DNA from: Diphasiastrum complanatum | Lineage: Eukaryota > Streptophyta > Lycopodiopsida > Lycopodiales > Lycopodiaceae | Reading direction: 5' to 3' | Assembly: GCA_029204225.1 (NCBI GenBank) | Contig: CM055093.1 | Coordinates: 3,336,974 to 3,400,973 of the forward strand | DNA length: 64,000 bases | In this document: positions 23,801 to 34,775 of the stretch, in pieces | Numbering within the stretch: the first letter of the stretch is position 1 | Layout of the letters: the number at the start of each line of letters is the position of its first letter | Position numbers and translations under genes: made by a program | Notes under the pieces: model-generated | Seen by the model: the letters and a program-made list of their open reading frames with translations, nothing else | What the model was told of the DNA's origin: nothing | Database searches by the model: none

Positions 23801-24755
23801 TGTGCGTGACATCTTGCCTTTCAAACATGCATCACAGGTGGTCGAACTGGTTGCATTCGAGATGCTGACCCCTGTTATTGCTCCATGATGACTTGCTTGG
23901 TAGAGTGTCATTGAGTTCATGTGGCAGAGTCTTCTATGCCACAGGGTGTCTGGCGAGTCGTCATGGATCTGATGCATTTGATCTTCAGGTAGGCGCACCT
24001 TTAGATGATATAGGTTGCCCTTCCTTCTGCCTTCAGCAATGAGAGTGCTGGTGCTGGCATCAATCACGTTGCATGCTTCATTAAATAACGTCACACGCAT
24101 CCCTGCATCTGCTATTCTTGCTACAGAGAGCAAGTCTTGTTGCAGAGTTGGCATGAATAGAACGTCTTCGAGTCATCTGTCTCTGCCGTTGGTGTTGAGC
24201 CAGAGTGAACCAATACCATTCACTTGATGTCTGGATCCATCTCCAAGAACTATGAATCTTGAGGATCTACACTTCTGAAATCAGACATGATTCGTCTTGA
24301 TGTCACGAAGTGCGAGGTGGCTCTTGAATCCAGGATCACCTCGTGTGTGTCAGACGTTGATGCTGCACACACATCTTCATAGATGTAGACGATCAAACAA
24401 TTTTTGTTCGTTCTTTCTTCGCCCATCTTTGAGCTCTCGGGCTCCTTGACATAGGAAGAACTATTATCATTCTCTTGTTTGTTCTGTGCTGATTTGTTTC
24501 TTGGGTTCTGGCGGCAATCCATGGCTGCATGACCCTTCTTATGGCAATGGATACACTCAATCTTGGGATTGAGACAGCAGGTATCTACTGTATGCCCGTC
24601 TCTTTTGCATCTCGTGTAGGTCTTCTTGTCGGCATCTTGTCATTTCGACCTCTCTTTGGTCTTCCAGTTGCCTTTGCTGGTCCCCTCTGCTTTCAAAACC
24701 ATCTTTGTGATCAAAACCATCTTTGTGATGAAGATGCTCTCTGACCTCAACTTTC
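20883..24755 (-). pseudogene. Ty1/copia element A: gag knuckles, protease, integrase, RT, RNase H (decayed)
   Basis: Read on the minus strand in order. Gag zinc knuckles lie near 24640-24500 (second one CIHCHKKGHAAMDC intact; first has lost its leading Cys). The protease site is DSRATSHFV near 24310. The pre-integrase zinc region LWHRRLCHMN ... CDACLKGK spans 23960-23800. The integrase core has D in HSDICGP, D in RIDRGGEY and E in DVAEQKNRTLME. RT follows from about 22800 with AIYVDDTLIL intact, and RNase H from 21814 to 20883. Stops and frameshifts separate these blocks, so it cannot make one polyprotein. It lies inside the LTR-bounded span of the plus-strand copia element. Confidence 0.88.
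20942..21103. repeat. 81 bp in-frame tandem duplication in the RNase H tail
   Basis: Two adjacent 81 bp units (GTTGACTTT at 20952 and 21033) encode a repeated 27-residue unit with the core KLEHLKTRNTK on the minus strand, at the extreme C-terminus of element A. The multiple of three keeps the frame open. Confidence 0.7.
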
Positions 24756-24756
24756 A

Positions 24757-25237
24757 TTTTTCTTCTTCTAAAAGTATTGGTGGTGCAACATGTTTTGATG
24801 AGATTTCCTTCAAAAGTTCATTACTTACATTCATCTTTATGCAATGTAATGCAACTCTACATCTCTTTTTGTACTTTTCCAATTCAACTCCTCCTTGAGG
24901 TCCTACTTCCACCTCAACTACTATGTCATAAAGATCATGAAGTACAATCAAAGACTCCATTCGAACTATCCAAGTAGCATAATTAGTGGATGTAAGTCTC
25001 TCACTAACTTCAAGCAAAAAACCACCCATTGATGCCATTTTTGAATGTGAAAAAGCACTAGAAACACTTATGGTTTCTCTAAGAGATCTGAACCTAAAGT
25101 CTTCTAGCAATTAGAAGGCTTATAGACACAATCCTAGCACTCATGAACCAATCTAGAATGATGGAAATTTAGATTCTAGTCTCAAACTTGCAAAATCACT
25201 GCTTAATCTATGATTTTTAGCAATATATCTCTTCAAT
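24757..25237 (-). mobile_element. inverted copia gag start with a 41 bp integrase scrap at its edge
   Basis: The minus strand from 25110 encodes a copia gag N-terminus (MGGFLLEVSERLTSTNYATW ... CIKMNVSNELLKEIS). The codons expected next (AKEAWNSLKAIYGSKNTS) are on the plus strand starting near 25240. The first gag part of the plus-strand element is therefore flipped. At the left edge, 24757-24797 reads on the plus strand FSSSKSIGGATCF, a piece of copia integrase also present at 43652-43693, joined directly to the flipped gag. Confidence 0.8.
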
Positions 25238-28200
25238 TTCAACATACAGCCAAAGAGGCATGGAATTCATTAAAAGCAATTTATGGATCCAAGAATACTT
25301 CAAGGACACTCATGCTTAGGAATCAGATCCTTCAAATCATGAAAGGAAATAGTGAAAGTGTCCAAAATTATGTCTTTAGGATCAAATCTTTGAATAAGGA
25401 GTTGTCTTGTATAGATGATAGAATCAAAGATGATGAATTAGCTCAAATCATTTTGAATGGATTAGGAGATGATTATTTCAATCTTGTTAAAACTTTTGCT
25501 ATTCAATATTCACTTCCTAGTATTGAAAAACTTCAAAGTGTGCTTGTAAGTGAGGAGAGTAGAATGCTTCATATCAAAAGTAGGATGAGTTCCTTATCTT
25601 TGAATGGTGGTGATGAAAAAGCTAACTTTTTCTTGAAAGGCAAGAAGAAGAACTTTCCATCCAAGAAGACTCAAGACATGGAGATGGAGAGCAAAGATGG
25701 AGCATCAAGTTCCAAAGGCAAGAGCAAAAAGGACAAGAAGAAGCTAAAGTGTTTCTTTTGTGGAAAAAAGAGATATTTTGCATCCGAGTGCTACAAGAAG
25801 AAGAATGCCCAAGAGAAGGACAATCAAGGCAATATTGTGCTTGAGGAGGAGGAGGAAGAAGGCAATCTATCTTTGATGGTATCCTCACCACAAACATCTA
25901 ATCAAGACACTTGGTGGATTGATAGTGGGGCAAGCTCTCACATGACTCACCAAAAAGACTACTTTTCCAATCTACTTTCTTACAATAGTTCAAAGAGATT
26001 TATCTTCACTGCAAGTGATCAAGAATGTGAGATTGTAGGTGTTGGATCCATTCCTTTATGTCTAGGATCATCTAAAAAAGTAGATCTAGACAATGTTCTT
26101 TATGTACCTTCAATTACAAAGAACTTGTTGAGTGTAAAACAACTTATGAATAGTGGATTAGATGTACATTTCAAGCATGGAGCATGTTCTATCTTGAAAG
26201 ATGAAGAATGTGAGACTAGTGGTCTCAAGCAAGGGAGGTTATTCAAATTGGATGCTAATGTGATGGTTGAAAGTGTGAACATGGCAAGGGAGGAGCTCAC
26301 TCAAGTGGAATTATGGCACAAAAGGTTAGGCCATCCTAACTACAAAGCTATGGAGACCATGGTGACAAAGGGGCTAGCAAGTGGACTTCCCAAAACCATA
26401 TCCAAGTGTGGCAAGCTTTGTGAAGCTTGTGGACTCTCAAAATCTCATAAGCTACCTTTCAAGAGATCTTTGACAAGATCTAACTCTCCTCTTGACCTTA
26501 TACACTCGGATGTTCAGTCCTTTTTATATGAATCAAATGGTGGAGCTCTTATGTATGTCACTTTTATTTATGATGGATCAAGATACTCTTGGGTTTATCT
26601 CTTGTCTAAGAAAAGTGAAGTTTTTGAGTCCTTTGTAAAGTTCAAAACTCTTGTGGAAAATCAACTTAATACTAGCTTGAAAGTATTAAGAAGTGATAAT
26701 GGAGGGAAGTACATCTCCAATAGGATGAAAGAGTTTTGTGAAACTAATGGCATTAGAATAAAGTTTACTTGCACATATACTCCACAACAAAATGGAGTAG
26801 TTGAGAGAAAGAATAGGACACTATGTGAGTGTGCTAAAGCTATGACATTAGATGCATCCCTTCCTATTTCATTTTGGGGAGAAGCTATTTTATGTGCAAA
26901 CTTTCTATGTAATAGAATGACTAATAGTGCCATTAAAGGACTTACAACTTATGAAGTATTGTTTGGAAAAAAGCCAAATCTTAGTGATTTAAAGGTTTTT
27001 GGATGTACTTGTTATGTACATATTCCTTTAGAAACAAAGAAAAAGGAAGATGCCACTTCTTTCAAAGGCATCTTTGTTGGTTATAGTGAAAGTAAGAAAG
27101 CTTATAGGATATTTGATCCTATTACCAAGAAAGTAGTTGTAAGTAGAGATGTACTTTTTGATGAATCTCTCCAAGCCAAAGGAAAGGTGACTTCCAACAA
27201 CACTCAACTTGTCAAAGATCATGTTATGGCCAAGGAGGAGCTTCATGAAGATGAAGACCAAGTGGAACTTACTCAAAGTCCAAGGGTGCCAAGAAGATCA
27301 ACAAGGACAAGGATTGAGCCATCAAGGCTCACTTATAGTGACAAAGGGGAACAAAGGGAAGATTCTCAACTACACAACTCTTATACTTTCTTGACTACTA
27401 TGCTTGAAGAACCAACTAGTTTTGAGAAAGCAAATAAGTCTCAGAATTGGAGGAAAGCTATGCAAGTAGAGTTTGATGCATTAATGGAAAATCAAACTTG
27501 GAAGCTTGTTGATCTACCTTATGGAAAGAAGCCTATTACTTGTAAATGGATATATAGATTGAAATATAATCAAGATGGTTCCATTCATAAGTATAAAGCT
27601 AGACTTGTAGCAAAAGGTTTTTTGCAAGTCAAAGGCATAGATTATGATGAAACCTTTGCACCTGTTACAAAGCTTGTGACCATTAGATTAATCATATGTC
27701 TTGCTACTTATTTCAAATGGGAGCACTTCCAGCTTGATGTGACAAATGCTTTCTTGATTGGATTCTTGGAAGAGGAAATCTACATATGCCAACCCGAGGG
27801 CTTCATCAAAGATGGAGAAGAAGACAAGGTGTGTTTCTTGAAGAAGAGACTTTATGGACTCAAGCAAGCACCAAGAGCATGGTACTCTAGGTTGCATTCC
27901 TATCTTATTTCCATTAGATTTGTTGTAAGTTATTATGAACCATCATTGTACTACAAATGTAATGATGAGAAGATCATTATCTTAGTTTTATATGTTGATG
28001 ACATTATACTCACAGGAAATGATCTAGATGGCATCAAAAATGTAAAAAATTCCTTGTCTAGTGAATTTAGAATGGTAGATCTAGGACTTCTTAAAGTTAT
28101 ACTTGAAATAGAAGTCACTAGAAGTAATGATTTTACTTTCATATGTCAATCTAAGTATGCTAGATCAATCTTTGCAAAATTTGGCATGATTGATTGTAAA

Positions 28201-28245
28201 GGAGTTGAAACTCCCATGGAACTAATTGTAAAAGTTTCTAAGTAA
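25238..28245 (+). CDS. Ty1/copia Gag-Pol (partial gag, protease, integrase, RT), plus-strand element
   Basis: A 1,000-codon open frame. Gag begins mid-domain at TAKEAWNSLK. The zinc knuckle CFFCGKKRYFASEC has Tyr in place of the His ligand. Then come protease WWIDSGASSHMT, the integrase zinc region (LWHKRLGHPNYK ... CEACGLSKSHK), and an integrase core with D (IHSDVQS), D (RSDNGGKY) and E (NGVVERKNRTL). RT follows with KARLVAKGF, QLDVTNAFL, GLKQAPRAWY and intact YVDDIILTG. The frame stops at TAA (28243-28245) in a Ser codon context after VKVSK, just before RNase H. The true N-terminus is inverted upstream, so an ordinary Gag cannot be made. Coding is otherwise well kept, suggesting a fairly young insertion. 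Confidence 0.9.
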
Positions 28246-29290
28246 AGTGATGAAGCATCCTTTGAGGACATCACTACCTATAGAATGCTTATTGGTTCCT
28301 TGATATACTTAACCATCACTAGACCAGATCTTAGTTCTTGTGTTGGCAAATTGAGTCAATACATTCAAAGTCCATTAATATGTCATTGGAAAGGAGCAAA
28401 AAGGGTGTTAAGGTACATCTCAGCTACAAAAGACTTTGGCATAGTTTCAGGGCATATTCGGACTCAAGTTGCAGGTGACAAGATGGATAGAAAATCCATA
28501 AGTGCCTTTGCTACATTCTTATGTGGAGGATAAGAGTATAGAAACTCCTATGGAGCAAAATGTAAAAGACCCTAACAAAGGTGATGAAAGATCCTTCGTG
28601 GACATCACTCTTTTTAGGAGTCTTGTAAGCTCCTTAATTTGGCTCACAATAACTAGACCTGACATAAACTTTAGTGTTCATAAGTTGAGCCAGGATATGC
28701 AAAATCTTACTATTTATCATTGGAAAATGGCCAAGAGAGTGCCTAGATATATATCTTCAACCTTTGATTATGGTTTATTGTATAAAAGTGAAGATCTTTC
28801 TATTGTTGGTTATTCTGACTCGGATTCTGCAAGTGATAGCGCAGATCAAAAATCTACAAGTGCTTATGTCATATATCTTGAAAGAAACTTGATATCTTGG
28901 CTTTCCAGAAAGCAAGATACTGTATCACTCTCATCTGGTGAAGCTGAGTATAAGGCACTCACTACAACAATAAAGGAAGTGCTTTGGATCAAAAGGTTGC
29001 TAGTGGAGCTAAAGATAATCATGGAAGATGATCTACCTATGATCATGTGTTACAACATTTCAGCCCAAGCCCTTGCCATCAACCCAATATTCCATGCAAG
29101 GAGCAAACATATTGAAGTTGAACATCACTTCGTGAGAGAGAAGCTCATTGGAGGGGAAATCTACTTGGATCACATCGACACATCATCTTGTATTGATGAT
29201 ATTCTCACCAAACCTTTCAGCAAGAGTTCCTTCATCAAGCATAGAGCCAATCTTGGAGTAATACCAAGATCAATGTCCAAGTCAATATAG
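28246..29290 (+). pseudogene. copia RT tail and RNase H, with a duplicated chimeric join
   Basis: 28255-28530 continues the RT tail and RNase H start (LIGSLIYLTITRPDLSSCVG ... MDRKSISAFATFLCGG). At 28531 the reading jumps back to an equivalent point from a related element (SIETPMEQNVK, then SSLIWLTITRPDINFSVHK). It then runs through RNase H (SDSDSASD, VSLSSGEAEYKAL, FHARSKHIEVEHHFVRE) to a stop at 29290. The ITRPD region is therefore present twice, with divergent sequence, indicating recombination between two copia lineages. Confidence 0.8.
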
Positions 29291-29306
29291 ATTGTTTTAG
29301 GAGGAG

Positions 29307-30070
29307 TGTTGAAATGGAAAAATAATCCATCTTGACTTCAGGCTTGCTACAAACATTGTACCATGCAAGTATGTTGTTCCATAAATGCAAAGTTTGGCCT
29401 AGATAGAACTTGAGCTATATAGATTTCACGTATCTAGTTTGATGATTACAACTTGCATATAGATTGTAGACTTAGAATTAGCAAAAATATGCTAATAGAA
29501 ACTCGTGGCATTTCGCATGCATTAATTGTAAGTGATCCACAGTGACATGCAAGGCATGCACAAAGTGAAATGGACACATGCATGATGATTTGTACATTTC
29601 TAGTTAGAACGAGGACACTTGGTAAAAGTAGGTAGAGATACATGCATGAGATGTGACAAATGTCACATAAACTCTAGATTTCACTTTAGATGTCATCAAA
29701 AGGTAAATGGATGTGGTTCTACCTCGAGCTACCTCAAACTCCATAAATATGTGGAGCTCTTCTCATAATTTATGATGAAGAACCAAAGCTTTGTAGCTAT
29801 TTCTTGCCATTTTGGATCCACACAATTTTTGCTTGATATCTCTCTATATTTCTCTCTCTAACTCATGTTGAGGCTAATGCTAATATAGTAATTTCTTGTA
29901 CTTTTGCTCATTTAGGATTCATTGCTATCATTCTCTGATGCTTAGCATGCTAGATTGTGGTTAAGCCATAACTTCTGTACTAGATCTTGCTATTCAATCT
30001 AGAATCAGGTTATTGTGCTAATCATAAAGCTTAATTAGATCTATCAAACTTGTGGATATTCCCCACATGT
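29307..30070 (+). mobile_element. 3' LTR of the plus-strand copia element (right end truncated)
   Basis: A purine tract AGGAGGAG just before 29307 serves as polypurine tract, and the LTR begins TGTTGAAATGG. Its first 140 bases match the fragment at 20532-20668. A TATA-like CATAAATATG lies near 29742. Five CATGCA motifs cluster at 29516-29646. The right end is not clear; sequence changes to the gag-like region after a CCACATGTGTGAA motif near 30060. Confidence 0.7.
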
Positions 30071-30109
30071 GTGAATTCTGAAAATTTTGTCAACCACAGC
30101 CCAAGAGCC

Positions 30110-31752
30110 ACCCACCATGACAAATCCTACTCTGGCCACTTCATTCTCAGGCATCCCCATAGTGCCAGATTTTGGCCAAACCCCATAAGAGGTTGATGTC
30201 CCAATGGCCAGTGCTCTTTCACATGCCCACGACCTCCTCAAAGATCTAAATTGGCTACTAAGAGATCAATTCCATCACCATCACTTGGCTGAGATAGAGA
30301 AAAAATCCAGAGAAGCAGCCGAGCTCCAAAGCCAACAATTGTGGCAAGTAACTGATTAGGCCACGCAGCAGAGATGAATGTCATGAGGGCCACCATCCAC
30401 TCCTATCAGACTATGGTTCTTGCTCTACAACAATCCCAGAAGCATCTCCAAGCCCAACTCCAAGCAGAGAAACAGAGGACAAAGCAATAGATCAACGTCA
30501 CTCTCGAGAAGGAGATGGTCATCAAGGCTTGGAAGAAACGGTGTAAAGACCACCAAAAGACAATCGACTTATATCTGGATATTCCACCACTGCCAGACAC
30601 CTCTCTTGTTCCTATGAAAAAATACAATGCAGTCACCTCCAATCTCCAAACTGGTAAGAAGATGTTGCAGGATTTTTAAGCAAAGCAATATGAATACATC
30701 GAACCTTTTATCAATGTAATCAGCAAGCTGAAGCAACATAACGACAAGCTCAAAAAGCAGCTTGACGACCTATTAAAAGCTTGGGAACCTCCAACCACAA
30801 GTAAGGGGGACCAGTCCGAATCAGCCAGCACACAAGCATCCACCCTGTCCGTGTTCAAATTCGACATCTCTTTCTCCATAGAGCAAATAGATGTCCCACA
30901 AGGTGAATCATCTGGGACGGAAGCTTCACACAAAATCCCATTCCATAGAGAATCACACTCAAGGAGCCGAGTAAAGGCACAACCACACAACATGTTAGAA
31001 CCATCTTCAAGAAGCCGAAGACTCTTGAGGAATCCAAGAGTATGAGGTGAATTTTCTAGGAGAAGAGATGCGGGGAGGGAGGCTACATCCTGCCATGATC
31101 TGTGGTTGATATCAAGAGCAAGGAAAAGCAGACGATCGAGAAACTGGCACTCCAACCCACATGGCGCAATGTCCTCTTCAAGGATGACAAAATGATCTTG
31201 TTGGAATATTTTAGAGTTTTTAGGTATCTACTCATGGATCCCTGCTACATGTCCATCCCCAGATGAGAGCCATGGCCGAAAAGAAGGATAAAAGTGCACC
31301 ACCAAACTAGCTGATTATTCCCAACTCCAGGGGCTGGAACAACCAAGCCAGTTTTCAATATGCCTTGGAGCAGTTCCACACCAGACACCGCCAATCAGTT
31401 AATCCAATGGTGTGCCAAGCGACACTCAACTGCAAGGTGCTATCCTTTCTCAGTTCCATTGAATTCCATTGGGACCGTTCCTTGGGTCCCTTGTCTTTCG
31501 ACCCCACCACCCCTTTCTCCAGTATGAAACGCCAGGTAACCATGGCACACATCTACTACTAAGTGGCAATGACGCATCCCAACATGCAGCCTGCATGGAG
31601 GATTGGCAAGGCTCTCAATGGTTGCCCCATAGCTTACATGTGTTTGGCCAACTCAAAGATGATATCATTCTATGGGCCCAAGCAATGGAAGGCTACGGAA
31701 TACTCATCCAAGAAATAAAGAAACACAATGAAGAGCTAGATGCCGATTTGTA
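30110..31752 (+). pseudogene. gag-like coiled-coil reading region of an LTR element without pol
   Basis: From an ATG at 30117 the plus strand reads MTNPTLATSFSGIPIVPDFG. With several frameshifts it continues as a long Gln/Lys/Glu-rich, heptad-like region (AEIEKKSREAAELQSQQLW; KQHNDKLKKQLDDLLKAW) and later QAMEGYGILIQEIKKHNEEL to a stop at 31752. No zinc knuckle, protease or RT is present. A polypurine tract and LTR-like start follow at 31804. It resembles the capsid/coiled-coil part of a gag in a gag-only element, but I do not recognise the family. Confidence 0.4.
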
Positions 31753-31803
31753 AGAATCCTTGTTCAAGTGAATTTCCATGGGACTAGCAACCAAATAGCA
31801 ACG

Positions 31804-32128
31804 GGAGAGTGTGGGGGCTGGATTACAAGGCCTAAGGGGCATGTCAATGAGAGAAGGAGCACCTTGCATGACAAGAGCCTGTGTATATAATAATTTTTGT
31901 AATCAATTTTGTGTAATCAATGGCCCAAGTATGACATCATGTGTGTATAAGCCCATCTTGGAGGTCCCATTGGTAGTTAGTAATGTTAGGCCCCAGTTTG
32001 TCGGCATCTTGTGAGTGTAAGTCCAACTTGTGGTGCCATTAGTCACTAGAGGGCAAGCAAGTCTCAAGGTTTAAATTTTATTTTTATAGAAAACTGATTT
32101 CCATAGTTCTGCAATCTCTCACAATATC
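31804..32128 (+). mobile_element. polypurine tract and LTR start after the gag-like region
   Basis: GGGAGAG is followed by TGTGGGGGCTGG at 31810, the layout of a PPT and 3' LTR on the plus strand. A TATA-like GTATATAATA lies near 31884. The LTR's right end is not visible. Confidence 0.45.
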
Positions 32129-32204
32129 CTAGTAATCCAGTATGCCCATTGCATATCCATGAGTTATTGAAGAGAATGTGGGATGAGTCAAAGTGCTAGG
32201 AGCC

Positions 32205-34094
32205 ATTTTGGTTAGCCTGTCAACTACTACCCAAATAGCATCGTGACCCTTCCTTGACTTGGGAAGTCCGACCAAAAAATCCATGGAAATACTTTCCCAT
32301 TTCTTGCTGGGAATTTCCAATGGATGCAACAGACCAGATGTTTTGAGTCTTTCTACTTTATTTACTTGGCATTGTTCAAACTTTTGAACGTATGCCTCGA
32401 CGTGACCTTTCATTTTTGGCCAATAAAATTCTCTTTTAACAAGGTCAAGTGTCCTCTGTATACCAGGTGTCCCGCGCTGGGGCTATCGTGGCACTCATGT
32501 AGGATTTGGGCCCTAATGTCCGCGATATCTGGCACATAGACTTTTCCTCTATGGAAAAGCAAACCATTCCGAATGGAATAATCATCAAGTATCTTCTCTT
32601 TGCAAGATTTCTTGGAATCCTGCTTTCCAAGATTATCTCTCCTTAAAGAGCTTCCTGCCAGGACATCTTGCCAAATATGACTGAAAAACTCATCGGTCTG
32701 ACAAAGATCTCGTAGAGAAATATACAACTCAGATTGGAACTCAGCAAAGCATAACTGATTAACTTCTCCAATTCGGCTCAAAGCATCAGCGACACAATTT
32801 GACGTACCTCGATGGTACTTAATGTCGAATTCAAACTCTTGAGTGAGTTTCGACCAGCGGGCCTTACGACCCCTAAGGTCCGAGGCATCACAGATATACT
32901 TAAGAGATTCATGATCTATCATTACCATGAATTTAGATCCGTACAAATAATGTCTCCAGACCTTTAATGCATGGATGACAGCAAAAAGTTCCTTCTCAGA
33001 AGTAGAATATCTACTTTGAGCTGGGTCCAACTTCTTTCTCTCAAAAGCCACAGGTCTACCATCTTGGTAAAGGACTGCACCTATCGCATAGTCACTAGCG
33101 TCTGTTTCCACTAAAAAAGATCCGCTAGGGTCCACTATGTGTAATATAGGGGCTGTAGACACCAACATCTTCAAAGCTTCAAAGCTTTAATTAAGTTCAT
33201 CAGTCCAAACAACAGGAGGACTGATCTTCGAACGCCTTCCGGCCTTTTTTTTATTACCCTTTTTTGTTTTCCTTTTGGCTTTCCTCACTCCCTTAGGAAG
33301 ATTCGTTAGAGGCAATGCAACTAAGGCATAGTCTTTAATGAATTTATGAAAAAATTCCTATGAAGCCTAGAAAAGATTTTACTTTCTTAATGGTTTTCAG
33401 GATAGGCCAGTCACGAACTTTCTGGACCTCATCGTAGTCGATCTCAAGACCTCGAGCGAAAACGATATGTCCCAAATACTTGAGTTGAGTTTGAAAGAAC
33501 TCACATTTCGACTCCTTAGCATAAAGCTTTGTCTATCTTAGATTATATATTGTATGCAAATGTGCTTCGTGCTCCTTAAGAGTCTTACTATAGATTAGTA
33601 TGTTATCTAAAAATACCACAAGAAACTTCCCCAGATATGGACGAAGAATATCATTCATCATCTGCTGGAAGGTTGTCGAGGCATTAGTTAGACCAAAAGG
33701 TAAAACTAAAAATTTGAAATGGCCATACCTAGTACGAAAACCAGTTTTGGAGACATCTCCCTCATGTATTCTAATTTGATGGTATCCCGACCTAAAGTCC
33801 AATTTGGTGAAATACTTAGCACCGTTCAATCGGTCCATTAAGTTGTCCATCCGAGGTAAGGGATAGCGGTTCTTAATTGTCATTTTATTAAGCTTTTTGT
33901 AATTGACACAAAGACAAATACCTCCGTCTTACTTACCGGTTAACAAAACAGGAGCTCCCCAAGGGGATTTACTAGACCAAATATGGCCTTTACGTAACAA
34001 CTCCTTAAGTTGACTAGCAACTTCATATTCTTCCTTCGGGCTCATCCTGTAGGGAAAAAGCGATACAGGAGAGCTGTCGGGAAGGAGATCTATG
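32205..34094 (-). pseudogene. Ty3/gypsy (chromovirus-like) RT-RNase H-integrase fragment
   Basis: Read on the minus strand: the RT entry IDLLPDSSPVSLFPYRMSPK at 34090, then KLNKMTIKNRYPLPRMDNLM, LDFRSGYHQIRI, FGLTNA, and FLVVFLDNILIYSK, where the usual second Asp of the catalytic FLDD is Asn. RNase H follows (VETDASDYAIGAVL, YSTSEKELFAVIHALKVWRH), then the integrase zinc region (ECHDSPSAGHLVYRGH, KFEQCQVNKVE) and core start (SISMDFLVGLPKSRKG, VVVDRLTKMA). Stops occur near 33925 and 33190. Both ends are cut: at 34094/34095 by a plus-strand LTR, and near 32205 inside the integrase core. Confidence 0.9.
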
Positions 34095-34585
34095 TGTTGT
34101 TAAGCATAACCTTAAGCAAAACTTCTTTCAATTCTGAATGAGCTATGTGTTCAGATAATGAACTTGTTTGATGGTCTGTTCTGTTTGCTTTCTGTGATAA
34201 GAACTTATTCACTGTATTCAATTAAGAGAATCATTTGCCAATATGATTTTGTTTGATGAATCTATTTGCTAGTTGCTGTCTGATTTGATTGGTTAACTAT
34301 TATCCGAAGAGTCTGAAAGATAAAGAAATCTTTATAATCACAGACCTTGACCAAATCGATTCACCATTGGTGTTCGTGGATGCCAATTTACCCAAATATA
34401 TTTGGATAACTAGATATGTTGTTGTAGTATTCATTGTGAATATTACACATCCCAGTCCATTTACCATCTTACATACACTTATCATACAAAAGATCAAATT
34501 ATTCTCTCTCTTGGGGAACGATCAAACCTTTTATACTACTTAATTCATTGATTTTGTGAGAATCTATAATGACTAGGCCACCACA
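34095..34585 (+). mobile_element. 5' LTR of the plus-strand Ty3/gypsy element
   Basis: It starts TGTTGTTAAGC exactly where the minus-strand RT is broken, and ends GGCCACCACA, five bases before a primer-binding site. Length is about 491 bp. No matching 3' LTR was found, because the element's right end is replaced by copia sequence at 43.3 kb. Confidence 0.7.
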
Positions 34586-34590
34586 TAATT

Positions 34591-34608
34591 CGGCACCATT
34601 GCCGGGGA
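34591..34608 (+). other. primer-binding site, Asp/Athila-like
   Basis: The plus strand reads CGGCACCATTGCCGGGGA, a variant of the TGGCGCC-type plant gypsy site, just right of the LTR end and about 170 bases before gag. Confidence 0.7.
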
Positions 34609-34775
34609 GATGAATTTCATCTTTTGCAATATTTTTAAGTGTATTATGTCTACGAATCTTTCTCATGTAACGCATGCCAAGAACATACTCTCAAGCAACC
34701 ATTGAACAAAAACGTTTAGAGCATGCACAACGATTAGAAGCATATAGAAAATCTAGAGATTTGCATTTGTAGAAT

